Shown here in pieces: positions 24,030 through 31,722 of a stretch of 64,000 nucleotides of DNA. Position numbers and translations under genes: made by a program. This DNA is from Treponema parvum (GTDB taxonomy: Bacteria; Spirochaetota; Spirochaetia; Treponematales; Treponemataceae). Below the pieces are notes generated by a model. That model saw nothing but the letters and a program-made list of their open reading frames with translations, was not told where the DNA came from and searched no databases. The stretch lies in the NCBI RefSeq assembly GCF_017893945.1, contig NZ_CP054257.1:186001-250000 (forward strand), read 5' to 3'. Within the stretch, counting starts at the first letter, position 1, and each line of letters starts with the position of its first letter.

Positions 24030-25796
24030 ATGGCCAAAACATTTGACGATAAAAAGATAATATACACGATGAACGACGTAAGCCGCGCTTACGGCACGAA
24101 GGTCGTTTTAAAAAACATAAGTATTTCCTATTATTACGGCGCTAAGATCGGCGTTATAGGAGCAAACGGTTCCGGAAAATCGAGCCTTTTTAAAATTCTT
24201 GCGGGAGAAGACAAGGATTTTACCGGAGAGACGATCCTTGCTTCCGGGTATACCATAGGTTATTTGGAGCAGGAGCCGCAGCTTGAAGCCGGTAAGACCG
24301 TAAAAGAGATTGTGAGCGAAGGCGTAAAGCACATTACCGATCTGTTGGCCGAATTCGATAAGGTAAACGAAGCCTTCGGCGAAGAAAATGCAGATTTCGA
24401 TAAGCTTTGCGCGCGTCAGGCGGAAATTCAGGAAAAACTGGACGCAGCCGACGCATGGAACCTTGATTCCAACCTTGAGCTTGCAATGAACGCGCTGCGC
24501 TGTCCTCCTCAGGATCAAGTCGTAGACACTTTAAGCGGCGGCGAGCGTCGCCGTGTCGCTCTGTGCCGGCTGCTTTTAAAACGCCCCGACATACTTCTTC
24601 TTGACGAACCCACAAATCATTTGGACGCGGAAACGGTCGCTTGGCTTGAAAAATATTTGCATGATTATGAAGGGACTGTGATAGCGATAACGCACGACCG
24701 TTATTTTCTTGACGACGTGGCCGGCTGGATTTTGGAACTGGATCGCGGCGAAGGATATCCGTTTAAAGGGAACTATTCAAGTTGGCTTGAACAAAAAGAG
24801 GCCAGACTCGCTATGGAAGAAAAAGGCGAAAGTCAGCGGCGCAGGGAAATACAAAAGGAACTTGAATGGATTCACACAAGCGCAAAGGGGCGGCAGGCAA
24901 AACACAAGGAGCACATTACAAAATACGAAGAGCTTCTTTCAAAGGGCGCAAAGGTAAAACTTAAAGACACACAGATTTCAATACCCGCAGGTCCGCGCTT
25001 GGGAAACGTGGTTATCGAAGCGCACGATTTGACAAAGAGCTTTGGCGACAAACTCTTGTTTGAAAAACTGAATTTTATAATACCGGCAGGAGCCGTAGTA
25101 GGCATAGTAGGGCCGAACGGCGCGGGTAAAACCACGTTGTTTAAATTGATTGCGGGCGCAGCAAAACAAAAAGAGGCGGCAAGCGGGGTAAATTCCGAGT
25201 CGGAAGAAAAGCCGGACTCAGGTTCAATAAAGATCGGCTCCAGCGTAAAGCTTGTCTATGTAGATCAGCTCCGCTCAAGGCTGGACGAAGATAAAACCGT
25301 CTACGAAACGCTCACCGACAACCTTGATATTGTAAAATTGGGAGCCGTAGACGAAAAAGGAAGAGCTCTTGAAGGCGGCGTACGCGAAGTAAACGGACAC
25401 GCTTATTGCGCCTGGTTCAATTTTAATGGCGCCGACCAAAATAAAAAGATAAAGGTTTTATCCGGCGGAGAAAAAAACCGGCTTAACCTCGGAATGATGT
25501 TAAAAGAATCCGGGAACGTTTTGCTTTTGGACGAACCCACGAACGATCTGGACGTTCAAACGGTGCGGGCGCTGGAAGAAGCTCTGGAAGATTTTGCAGG
25601 CTGCGCCCTTGTGGTAAGCCATGACCGCTGGTTTTTGGACAGGATCTGCACGCACATACTTGCGTTTGAGAACAACAGCGAAGTCAGATGGTTTGAAGGC
25701 AACTGGTCGGAATATGCCGCATGGAAAAAAGAACAGTTCGGAGAAGAAGCCGGTGTTCCCAAGCGGACTGTTTATCGCAAGATGACAAGGGCTTGA
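24030..25796 (+). CDS. ettA: Energy-dependent translational throttle ABC-F ATPase (EttA)
   Basis: A soluble ABC-F protein of about 588 aa that binds the ribosomal E site and adjusts the first elongation step to ATP level. Two ATPase domains are visible. The first has GVIGANGSGKSSLFKIL (Walker A) and LSGGERRRVALCRLLLKRPDILLLDEPTNHLD in broken form. The second has GIVGPNGAGKTTLFKLI, then VLSGGEKNRLNLGMM and LLLDEPTNDLD. The linker carries a basic, helical P-site interaction region (AKGRQAKHKEH). The start at 24030 (MAKTFDDKKIIYTM) is chosen by family length. An upstream in-frame TTG is unlikely. No membrane segments are present. Confidence 0.92.
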   Translation: MAKTFDDKKIIYTMNDVSRAYGTKVVLKNISISYYYGAKIGVIGANGSGKSSLFKILAGEDKDFTGETILASGYTIGYLEQEPQLEAGKTVKEIVSEGVKHITDLLAEFDKVNEAFGEENADFDKLCARQAEIQEKLDAADAWNLDSNLELAMNALRCPPQDQVVDTLSGGERRRVALCRLLLKRPDILLLDEPTNHLDAETVAWLEKYLHDYEGTVIAITHDRYFLDDVAGWILELDRGEGYPFKGNYSSWLEQKEARLAMEEKGESQRRREIQKELEWIHTSAKGRQAKHKEHITKYEELLSKGAKVKLKDTQISIPAGPRLGNVVIEAHDLTKSFGDKLLFEKLNFIIPAGAVVGIVGPNGAGKTTLFKLIAGAAKQKEAASGVNSESEEKPDSGSIKIGSSVKLVYVDQLRSRLDEDKTVYETLTDNLDIVKLGAVDEKGRALEGGVREVNGHAYCAWFNFNGADQNKKIKVLSGGEKNRLNLGMMLKESGNVLLLDEPTNDLDVQTVRALEEALEDFAGCALVVSHDRWFLDRICTHILAFENNSEVRWFEGNWSEYAAWKKEQFGEEAGVPKRTVYRKMTRA

Positions 25797-25877
25797 ATGC
25801 CGCGTTTTGCCGGCGGTCAATTCATCAATCGATTGAAAGTCGGAGATGTTGTTTTTCGAGCGCGCTTAGGCTTCGTT

Positions 25878-25948
25878 AGCGGCTAAGCGGAGTCGAACCG
25901 CCCTATCAACCTTGGGAAGGTCGTGTAATACCGATATACGATAGCCGC
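25878..25948 (-). tRNA. tRNA-Gly (anticodon CCC)
   Basis: Read on the minus strand, the acceptor stem is GCGGCTA/TAGCCGC and the anticodon stem CGACC/GGTTG has loop TTCCCAA, so the anticodon is CCC. The T stem is GGCGG/CCGCT with loop TTCGACT. The D stem is weak, as is common in tRNA-Gly. The discriminator is T, and CCA is not encoded. It lies in the gap after ettA and reads against it. Confidence 0.93.
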
Positions 25949-25990
25949 AAGTGCGCTAATAATATCCTTTTTAAATAATTTTGGCAATAT

Positions 25991-26050
25991 TCCGCATTGA
26001 ATCACGTAAAATCTAACCGAACCCAAAGCGATGCCTCACGTACATTTTAC
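25991..26050. mobile_element. Solo end of the integrase-core IS
   Basis: This stretch reads CCGCATTGAATCACGTAAAATCTAACCGA-like sequence in two parts, with a second repeat CCTCACGTACATTTTAC. It corresponds to the complement of the right end at 16010-16063 (two repeats with the same spacing motif AGCGRTG), but the two outer repeats are in swapped order and the inner one is decayed. No transposase follows. It is a relic of an insertion or deletion event. Confidence 0.6.
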
Positions 26051-26061
26051 AGGTACGGAAA

Positions 26062-26700
26062 TCATCTATTTTTGAGTTCGGAAATGCGTTCATTAATAAC
26101 AGGTTCCCATACAGTTCCTTTGTATTTTTTCAATAGTGTATTAAGAGATTTTAATTCATATTTATTTATGGCAGCTTTATACTCTTCCTCTGTTTTGGGT
26201 ATTCCAATAACCAGTGTTCCCGGCTTATTTGCCAATGCTTTTAAAGATTCCCATTCCATAATATTTTGCTGTTGAAGTGAGTGGAGTCCCATAAAATACA
26301 ATGACTTATCTTTAGGAACATTTACAGTCCATTCATCATTTTGAACTTCATATAATTTGATGTATTGAGTATGTAAAATCATATTTCCTAGAAATGCTGT
26401 AGTTGTAAGTGATTTTTGCCAGCTTGAACCTTTTACAACAAGTTTTCCGCCTTTGTGAGCTGGTGGTAAAGAAAAATATCTGTTTCCTGTCGAAATTAAT
26501 GCTTCCCAATTATTATTCTCATCAACATAATAAAGTTGAATATCAGGCTCTGAAGACATTCCATAAACCAAAACTGAATTTTCTGGAGTTGCATTTTCTA
26601 TCATTCCTATATTATTAGCTCCATCAACAGGGGCTGAAACGCAAGAAGAAAATAGTAACACAATCATTATAGAAAATACTGAAATAAATGTTTTTTTCAT
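26062..26700 (-). CDS. Predicted lipoprotein, unknown function
   Basis: A 212-aa protein whose signal peptide MKKTFISVFSIMIVLLF ends in the lipobox SSCVS. The start at 26700 is chosen because GGGGGA precedes it and the signal peptide begins there. A GTG four codons upstream is less likely. The mature part is rich in beta-type sequence (VYGMSSEPDIQLYYVDENNNW, YFSLPPAHKGGKLVVKG) and ends with a helical stretch, YKAAINKYELKSLNTLLKKY. No catalytic motif is recognisable. It is AT-richer than ettA and stands alone next to a solo IS end, so it may belong to an accessory insertion. Confidence 0.7.
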   Translation of the reverse strand: MKKTFISVFSIMIVLLFSSCVSAPVDGANNIGMIENATPENSVLVYGMSSEPDIQLYYVDENNNWEALISTGNRYFSLPPAHKGGKLVVKGSSWQKSLTTTAFLGNMILHTQYIKLYEVQNDEWTVNVPKDKSLYFMGLHSLQQQNIMEWESLKALANKPGTLVIGIPKTEEEYKAAINKYELKSLNTLLKKYKGTVWEPVINERISELKNR

Positions 26701-26868
26701 AAAATCCCCCACGGTTTCTTTATATTAATAATATTGATTGATTTTTACAATGATTACTATTTAGCCTGCACGACAAGAGCATGAAAAAAAATATAAAGCG
26801 GAGAGGGGAAACGGCATGGCGGAGAGCCGAACAGTGTGAAATCGTTTTTAAAAGCGAATCGGTTACAC

Positions 26869-28044
26869 TCATATGCGTGCGACGCCCGTTTTTTTCGCCG
26901 CTTCGGCTACGGCTTTCGCTACTGCAGGGCCTACGCGCGGATCGAAGGCTGCGGGGATTATGTAATTGGCGTTTAATTCTTTGTCGGAAATTAAAGACGC
27001 TATCGCGTCGGCTGCGGCGACCTTCATCCGTTCATTGATCTCGGATGCGCGGACGTCAAACGCTCCCCGGAAAATGCCGGGGAAGGCCAAGACATTGTTT
27101 ATCTGGTTGGGGTAATCGCTTCTCCCCGTGGCTACGATGACGGCTCCCGCCGACTTTGCTTCTTCGGGAAAGATTTCAGGCGTAGGATTCGCACAGGCAA
27201 AAACTATCGGCGAACAGGCCATCTTTCGGACGGTTTCCGGTTTTAATACTCCCGGAGCGGACACTCCTATAAACACGTCTGCGCCGTCCATGGCGTCCGG
27301 CAAGGATCCTTTTATATCGCAGGGGTTTGTAACGAAGGACATCTCTTCCTTGATCCGGTTCATCCTTTCTTTTCTGTTTTTGTAGATCACGCCTACGCTG
27401 TCGCACAGAATTATGTTTTTTGCGCCTGCGCTTAAAAGAAGTTTCGCGATGGCTACGGCCGCCGCCCCCGCGCCGTTTATGACAATCTTTACGTCTGAGA
27501 GGCTTTTCTTGACAACTTTAAGTGCGTTTGTCAAACCTGCGAGCGTGACAACGGCCGTACCGTGCTGATCGTCGTGGAAAATCGGGATGTCGCATTTTTC
27601 TTTTAATTTTTGTTCGATTTCAAAACACCGCGGGGCGGCTATGTCTTCAAGGTTTATACCGCCGAATGAGCCCGACAAAAGATAAACAGTGTTTACGAAT
27701 TCGTCCACGTCTTTTGTTTTTATGCAAAGCGGGAAGGCGTCGACTCCTCCGAAGGTTTTGAATAAAACGCATTTTCCTTCCATGACGGGCATTCCCGCTT
27801 CCGGGCCGATATCGCCGAGTCCTAAGACAGCGGAACCGTCGGTGATTACCGCGCACAGGTTATGGCGCGCAGTAAGGGTATAGCTTTTGCTTATATCTTT
27901 TTGGATTTCAAGACACGGTTGAGCTACGCCCGGCGTATAGGCCAGCGACAGATCTTCCTTTGTGGCGACAGGCACTTTTGAAACGATTTCAATTTTTCCT
28001 TTCCACTGCCCGTGAAGGCGAAGCGATTCCTTAGCATAGTCCAT
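26869..28044 (-). CDS. NAD(P)-dependent malic enzyme
   Basis: Oxidatively decarboxylates malate to pyruvate. The start at 28044 (MDYAKESLRLHGQWKG) follows a strong AAGGAG site and is better than the longer frame. The 391-aa protein shows DLSLAYTPGVAQPCLEI near residue 30, the tyrosine/lysine-bearing AVITDGSAVLGLGDIGPEAG near 68, IPIFHDDQHGTAVV near 145 with metal ligands, and the NAD-binding loop KIVINGAGAAAVAIAKLL near 180. This is the short bacterial form, without a phosphotransacetylase domain. It links C4 acids from organic-acid transport to pyruvate. A copy of the dispersed hairpin repeat lies in its 5' leader. Confidence 0.95.
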   Translation of the reverse strand: MDYAKESLRLHGQWKGKIEIVSKVPVATKEDLSLAYTPGVAQPCLEIQKDISKSYTLTARHNLCAVITDGSAVLGLGDIGPEAGMPVMEGKCVLFKTFGGVDAFPLCIKTKDVDEFVNTVYLLSGSFGGINLEDIAAPRCFEIEQKLKEKCDIPIFHDDQHGTAVVTLAGLTNALKVVKKSLSDVKIVINGAGAAAVAIAKLLLSAGAKNIILCDSVGVIYKNRKERMNRIKEEMSFVTNPCDIKGSLPDAMDGADVFIGVSAPGVLKPETVRKMACSPIVFACANPTPEIFPEEAKSAGAVIVATGRSDYPNQINNVLAFPGIFRGAFDVRASEINERMKVAAADAIASLISDKELNANYIIPAAFDPRVGPAVAKAVAEAAKKTGVARI

Positions 28045-28071
28045 AAAAACTCCTTGAAGTTGCGCGAGGGA

Positions 28072-28118
28072 GAAAATTCCAATTTTCGCCGCGTGCAATT
28101 AGTGCGCTCGTTGCGCAC
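28072..28118 (-). repeat. Dispersed two-hairpin repeat, copy 4 (diverged)
   Basis: On the minus strand it has GTGCGC-AACGA-GCGCAC, a short spacer, then GAAAATT-GG-AATTTTC. The order and GC-hairpin sequence match the other copies, but the spacer and AT hairpin are diverged and the copy is shorter. It lies 28 bases upstream of the malic enzyme start, so in the mRNA leader. Confidence 0.5.
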
Positions 28119-28391
28119 AGTAAAATAAATGCCGCCGCTTGTGCGCGATAAACCAACTATACAGCGAAAACGTAAAAATTTCATCCGGTCGAAAAAATAT
28201 TATCGCGGTTTTATTCGGCAGATTGCTGTTTTTTAATTTTGCCGTATAATTACAACAGTCAATAAAATATCGATTTTAGCGGCCGTTGAATTCATACGCG
28301 AAAGCGCATATATAATAAGCAATTGGTTTGGATCAAATAAGAACAGTCGATAGTATTAGGCTCGTTAAATGTTTGGAGCGAAGGCGAATAA
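28119..28391. other. Gene-free AT-rich stretch before the integrase remnant
   Basis: No convincing gene, RNA or terminator was recognised. It separates the divergent malic enzyme from the integron block, and likely once held the lost 5' half of the integrase gene or the malic enzyme promoter. Confidence 0.4.
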
Positions 28392-28797
28392 AGCAGAAAG
28401 AAAGAGGCAGACTGCAAGGACGGTTTCGGTTTGGTGCCGCTTCCGTTTGCTCTTGCAAAAAATATCCCAACGCAGGCAAAACTCAGGTCTGGCAATGGGT
28501 GTTTCCTCAAGCACGCCGATGTCAGAAAAAAAAACCGGAGAGCAGGGGCGGCGCCATATCGATCCTTCGGTTATTCAACGCACCCTGCATGAAGCTGTTT
28601 TACGGTCAGGTATTCCGAAGCCAATCGGCTGCCACGCTTTCCGGCATTCATTTGCAACGCACCTGCTTGAAGTCGGTTACGATATCCGTACCATTCAAGA
28701 GCTTCTAGGCCACAGCGATGTTTCAACCACTATGGTTTACACCCACGTCCTCAACCGCGGCGGTCTCGGCGTTCAAAGCCCTATCGACCGAATGTGA
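28392..28797 (+). pseudogene. intI: Degraded integron integrase (IntI), 3' part
   Basis: Three reading frames together give a coherent IntI C-terminus. One holds [14 protein letters not shown] (28419-28460), the next [20 protein letters not shown], and the third [18 protein letters not shown], then [40 protein letters not shown] and SPIDRM. These contain the tyrosine-recombinase HxxR, H and nucleophile tyrosine (in [11 protein letters not shown]), a tail typical of integron integrases. Frame breaks lie in an A run near 28458 and near 28530. The N-terminal DNA-binding and first catalytic parts are missing. It cannot make an active enzyme. It is in the same orientation as the cassettes that follow. 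Confidence 0.85.
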
Positions 28798-28955
28798 TTC
28801 GCCTTTATCCCATTTAGTGAAGATAGGCCTAATCTGGCTGTTGATGATGTGTTACGACAGACATTATGGTAGAAAGATGAAGCTGCTTGGTGAGGTGCCA
28901 GTTTAGATTGAAAATGCGTAGTTTGCGTGATATAATGAAGAAAGGTCGAAACAAT

Positions 28956-28962
28956 GTTAGAT
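28956..28962 (+). other. Candidate integron recombination core site (attI or attC R' box)
   Basis: GTTAGAT fits the GTTRRRY core, 159 bases after the integrase remnant and just before the first cassette gene. The following bases (GGACATGCTGTTGCAGG) resemble those after the attC R' box at 32353 (GGACGCTGCGTGCAGG). No imperfect palindrome precedes it, so an attI site is favoured over an attC. Confidence 0.5.
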
Positions 28963-29012
28963 GGACATGCTGTTGCAGGCAAAATAAAATAATATGCGGA
29001 TATAAAATCATT

Positions 29013-29403
29013 ATGGAACACAATTCTGAAATTCTGTATAAAAATTCATACAACTGAAATGGGTATTGAGCGAATAAAACGTAATCTTGATTTAGATACC
29101 AAAGATGTTATTGAGCGGTGTAAAAATAAAATTCTTGATAAGAGAAGTTCAATAATCAGAAAAGGAAAAAATTGGTATATAAGTATCGAGGATATTATGA
29201 GAACTGTTAAGGCATACAGTTACACAATAGGGCATCTCTAAAAACTCGGTTAGATTTTTAGAGATGCCCGACGAGTTTTGCTTAAGTCTTTATGTCATAA
29301 TAACTTAAACAAAACATCGCAAATTAAATCTAAGGAAACTGTCCAAAACTGAAGTTTTTAGAGGTTCCCAATAATTACGGCACATAAACAAAAGACTTTA
29401 TGA
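29013..29403 (+). pseudogene. DUF3781-family gene broken by frameshift and MITE
   Basis: Pieces of a DUF3781 protein are visible in order. MEHNSEILYKN comes first (29013-29045), then after a frame change IHTTEMGIERIKRNLDLD, KNWYISIEDIMRTVKAYSYT (to 29229), an interruption of 140 bases, and the ending IITAHKQKTL before a stop at 29401-29403. The family typically ends with SYTIITAHK, so the reading frame rejoins exactly after the insert. The gene has a deletion near 29046 and the MITE insertion, so it is inactive. It is probably the first cassette of the array. Confidence 0.75.
29230..29369. mobile_element. 140-bp MITE with terminal inverted repeats
   Basis: The left end begins GGGCATCTCTAAAAACT and the right end, read inward, GGGAACCTCTAAAAACT. 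The flanks carry a 4-bp direct repeat, AATA (29226-29229 and 29370-29373). Its left 40 bases form a perfect 15-bp hairpin (29230-29244 with 29255-29269). No gene is inside. It interrupts the DUF3781 gene, and removing it restores the frame at SYTIITAHK. Such ends resemble those of IS5-like elements, which could mobilise it. Confidence 0.8.
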
Positions 29404-29435
29404 CAATAAAATAATTCGAGAATAAATATTGGTAC

Positions 29436-29975
29436 ATGAGTGAACTCAAAGCATTAGCAAAATCGCTTGAAATTCCTTTTGATTTAAAAATACGAAAGGA
29501 TCAGCTTGAAAAGATGATTATTCAGTTTTTGGAAACCGGAACAGTAAATAAACAGAATAGTTATCGAAGTAAAAGCCGGAATAGAGACATATTGAATAGT
29601 CATACTTATGTTGAAAATTTTAGCAACAAAAAAGAAACATGGGAATTCATACACAGTGAGATGGATAAACGGATTCCGGGATTAAAACCGAAATCAGGGG
29701 CAAAATATTGGCTTAATCGATGGATTGAAAATAAACTGTCCCATGGTGAAAAAATAACGTATAATGATGTCATTTGTGAATATATTCGTTTAAACAAAAT
29801 GGAAGGAAAGCTTCCGCAAATTCCATCCTGTAAATTTAATAACTTCATCAGCGATTATCTGGCAAATGAAAAAAATGCAACAAGAGAAGCGGCTTTAGCG
29901 GCATGGAATAAGCTAAAAGATATGAAGGCAAAAAAAGATTATATAACGTGGAAAAAGGATAAAAATACAATTTAA
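29436..29975 (+). CDS. SAP-like domain protein (DUF6434-like)
   Basis: A 179-aa protein. Residues about 1-38 (MSELKALAKSLEIPF to MIIQFLETGTVN) form a SAP-like helix-extension-helix that often binds nucleic acid. The middle (ETWEFIHSEMDKRIPGL to YWLNRWIENKLSHGEKITYNDV) and the lysine-rich end (YITWKKDKNTI) are helical. The combination resembles SAP/DUF6434 proteins of gene cassettes and mobile regions, whose role is unknown. No good ribosome site precedes the ATG, and the N-terminus is shorter than in family members, so it may be truncated. It ends at the degraded attC site. Confidence 0.6.
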   Translation: MSELKALAKSLEIPFDLKIRKDQLEKMIIQFLETGTVNKQNSYRSKSRNRDILNSHTYVENFSNKKETWEFIHSEMDKRIPGLKPKSGAKYWLNRWIENKLSHGEKITYNDVICEYIRLNKMEGKLPQIPSCKFNNFISDYLANEKNATREAALAAWNKLKDMKAKKDYITWKKDKNTI

Positions 29976-30044
29976 TCTAAAATCCGCTTTAACTTGTATT
30001 TTAGAAAGTATCGAGCATTGAGAAGATAAGAAATTTGTCGTTAA
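29975..30044 (+). other. Degraded attC site
   Basis: ATCTAAA then CCGCTTTAACTTG aligns with the left half of the intact attC (ATCTAAC, CCGCTTCAACCTG) in the next cassette boundary. A GTTAAGG at about 30038 could be the remaining R' box. The central stem and right arm are lost, so it is probably no longer recombined. Confidence 0.45.
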
Positions 30045-30099
30045 GGAACCATTTTGATATTCCGCCTACCTAATATCTTTTTGTGATAATACACTCATC

Positions 30100-30129
30100 T
30101 TGACAAATATAGGATATAACCAATATAAT
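30100..30129 (+). promoter_or_regulatory. Promoter of the HigB/HigA cassette
   Basis: TTGACA (30100-30105), an 18-base spacer and TATAAT (30124-30129) lie just upstream of the toxin ATG at 30141. The expected start is only a few bases before the ATG, so translation may depend on a very short leader. Toxin-antitoxin cassettes usually carry their own promoter. Confidence 0.75.
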
Positions 30130-30140
30130 TAGATTGAGAT

Positions 30141-30512
30141 ATGGCAAATAATTGGATTGTTGAATTCTATGAAACAAAAGCAGGTGAAAAACCAAGTTTA
30201 GATTTCATAAATACGCTTGAAGTCAAGCTGAAAGCTAAAGTGTTTCGTGATTTAGGATTACTGGAAAATAAAGGGAATGAATTAAGATTGCCATATTCCC
30301 AACACCTTGATGACGGTATATTTGAGTTAAGAACAATTCAAGGTAACAATATAGTAAGGCATTTGTATTTCTTTATCATAGAAAAGAAGATAGTCATAAC
30401 GCATGGTTTTCGAAAGAAAACTCAAAAAACACCGACTTCAGAAATACAAAGGGCAAAAGATTATCGAACTGACTACTTGAATAGAAATCTGGAAGCAGGA
30501 GGAAAGAAATGA
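30141..30512 (+). CDS. HigB-like toxin (Gp49/RelE superfamily)
   Basis: A 123-aa mRNA-interferase-type toxin of the phage-derived Gp49/HigB group. The sequence WIVEFYETKAGEKPSLDFINTL near residue 4, LGLLENKGNELRLPYSQHLDDGIFELRT near 38-65, RHLYFFIIEKKIVITHGFRKKTQKTP near 75-100 and EIQRAKDYRTDY near 105 follow the family closely. The conserved FELR, HGF-KK and AKDYR elements match. HigB cleaves mRNA at ribosomes when not bound by HigA. The toxin precedes the antitoxin, the usual hig order, and overlaps it by 4 bases. It lies within an integron cassette and may stabilise the array. Confidence 0.9.
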   Translation: MANNWIVEFYETKAGEKPSLDFINTLEVKLKAKVFRDLGLLENKGNELRLPYSQHLDDGIFELRTIQGNNIVRHLYFFIIEKKIVITHGFRKKTQKTPTSEIQRAKDYRTDYLNRNLEAGGKK

Positions 30513-30799
30513 CATTAACAGAGGCATTAAAAGAACAAATGAAAGATGAAACTTTCCGAAAAGAATATGAATCTCTTGGACTAGAATATGAACTTATCAG
30601 TTCGTTAATTGATGCCAGAAAATTAAGTCATGTTACGCAAAAACAACTTGCCGATGCAACTGGAATTGCTCAATCAGATATAAGCAAAATAGAGAATGGT
30701 TCTGGAAATCCGACAATAAAGATTTTGAAAAGGCTTGCAGACGGACTGGGGATGAATTTGAAGATAGAATTTATTGCTAAAACTAAAATATCGATGTAG
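30509..30799 (+). CDS. HigA-like antitoxin (Cro/C1 HTH)
   Basis: A 96-aa antitoxin. Residues about 30-85 are an HTH_XRE domain: LIDARKLSHVTQKQLADATGIAQSDISKIENGSGNPTIKILKRLADGLGM in two parts, with QKQLA and IAQSDISKIENG as the core helices. It would bind HigB and repress the shared promoter at 30100-30129. It overlaps the toxin gene by 4 bases (ATGA), so the two are translationally coupled. The stop is just before the attC site. Confidence 0.92.
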   Translation: MTLTEALKEQMKDETFRKEYESLGLEYELISSLIDARKLSHVTQKQLADATGIAQSDISKIENGSGNPTIKILKRLADGLGMNLKIEFIAKTKISM

Positions 30800-30806
30800 A
30801 TAAAGC

Positions 30807-30871
30807 ATCTAACACCCGCTTCAACCTGACATTGCGGACAAGCCACAAATGCAGGTAAGCGAATGTTAGGA
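30807..30871 (+). other. attC site 1 (after the hig cassette)
   Basis: R'' box ATCTAAC, then an imperfect palindrome with arms CACCCGCTTCAACCTG and GCAGGTAAGCG around ATTGCGGACAAGCCACAAAT, and R' box GTTAGGA (one mismatch to GTTRRRY). Length is 65 bases. The array's other attC sites share the same arms. Confidence 0.85.
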
Positions 30872-30909
30872 CAACACGCCGCTGGCGTGCGATGTTTTGG
30901 AGGAAATCT

Positions 30910-31302
30910 ATGAAATTAGATGGATTTGGTGTTTTTGTAAAAGATATGCCGACGATGGTGCGTTTTTACAGGGATATATTGGAATTTGAAATCAAAGAGG
31001 CGGAAGATGCATCGAATGTATTTCTTGAAAAGGACGGCACTCTGTTTCTATTTTACAGACGCTCGGATTTTGAAAAGATGACTTCTACAAAATTCAATTA
31101 TGCAGAAAAGATAAATGGACATTTTGAAATTGCCTTAGGCGTAGAAAATTTTGCGGCAGTGGATAAAGCATATAATGAAATAGTCACAAAGGGTGGAGAA
31201 TCTGTAATGCCGCCTACAACAGAGCCTTGGGGACAGCGAACTTGCTACATTGCCGACCCCGAAGGGAATCTTGTAGAAATCGGTTCTTTCGTGAAAGAAT
31301 AA
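30910..31302 (+). CDS. VOC-family (glyoxalase/dioxygenase-like) protein
   Basis: A 130-aa single-domain protein of the vicinal-oxygen-chelate fold, which forms dimers in glyoxalases, fosfomycin or bleomycin resistance proteins and dioxygenases. It starts MKLDGFGVFVKDMPTMVRFY near the GGAGGAAATCT site. An upstream in-frame start is unlikely. The segment near residue 52 reads FEKMTSTKFNYAEKINGHFEIALGVENF, and the C-terminus has RTCYIADPEGNLVEIGS, with the conserved metal-ligand Glu. This composition matches the glyoxalase-like group often carried in integron cassettes. The substrate is unknown. No attC was recognised between it and the Phd/ParE pair, so the boundary of this cassette is blurred. 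Confidence 0.85.
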   Translation: MKLDGFGVFVKDMPTMVRFYRDILEFEIKEAEDASNVFLEKDGTLFLFYRRSDFEKMTSTKFNYAEKINGHFEIALGVENFAAVDKAYNEIVTKGGESVMPPTTEPWGQRTCYIADPEGNLVEIGSFVKE

Positions 31303-31505
31303 GGTGTATTTTTATCAAGATCATATTACTAAAAAAGTAAATTGAACTTTTAGGCGAAGTTAAGGCTGCATAGATTTTTACACTTTAAACCTGTAAAAAA
31401 TTTGTGTTGACTAAATAGCGCAGTTGAGTATGCAAGAAAAAAGTTCTCCATTTCTTATAGCCAAAATATTTAAATCTGTGGTAAAATAATCCCACAAGGG
31501 GACAT

Positions 31506-31546
31506 GATAAAAAGTGTCGTCTGAAATATCGCCGACACTTTTTATC
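31506..31546. terminator. 14-bp perfect hairpin
   Basis: GATAAAAAGTGTCG and its exact complement are separated by 13 bases. The 3' arm ends CACTTTTTATC, so T-rich ends are present on both strands. It fits a bidirectional terminator between the VOC gene and the repeat element. Confidence 0.7.
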
Positions 31547-31547
31547 T

Positions 31548-31710
31548 CGAGTTTGCTCGGATGTTTGCAGAAATCGTGTATACGTGCCGTTTCGATAAAA
31601 TCGAATGAATACGATATACGTTATTTCGCAAACTCGACTATTGAACGTGTGCGCTGGCGCGCACGGTTAAAAACTTTTTCGGAAATTGATATTTCCTGCA
31701 AAAGTTTTTA
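31548..31710 (+). repeat. Dispersed two-hairpin repeat, copy 2 (long form)
   Basis: Here the first stem (CGAGTTTGC with GCAAACTCG) encloses about 70 extra bases, whereas copy 1 at 3096 has a 6-base loop. The rest follows the same order: GTGCGC-TGGC-GCGCAC (31649-31664), TTTTTCGG, then GGAAAT-TGAT-ATTTCC (31681-31696) and TGCAAAAG. It ends just before the ribosome site of the Phd gene. Confidence 0.7.
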
Positions 31711-31722
31711 TGGGAGATATAA

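Larger units (their letters stand above)
31303..31722. other. 420-bp gene-free region in the cassette array
   Basis: It contains a 14-bp perfect hairpin (31506-31546), the long copy of the dispersed hairpin repeat (31548-31710) and AT-rich DNA. No credible gene, attC site or RNA gene was found. A small ORF in it (31514-31735) looks like a by-product. Confidence 0.5.

Noticed and set aside
28328-28708. 126-aa open frame next to the integrase remnant
   Set aside because: It contains one segment of the broken integrase ([20 protein letters not shown]) in a different frame and is part of the pseudogene, not a separate gene.
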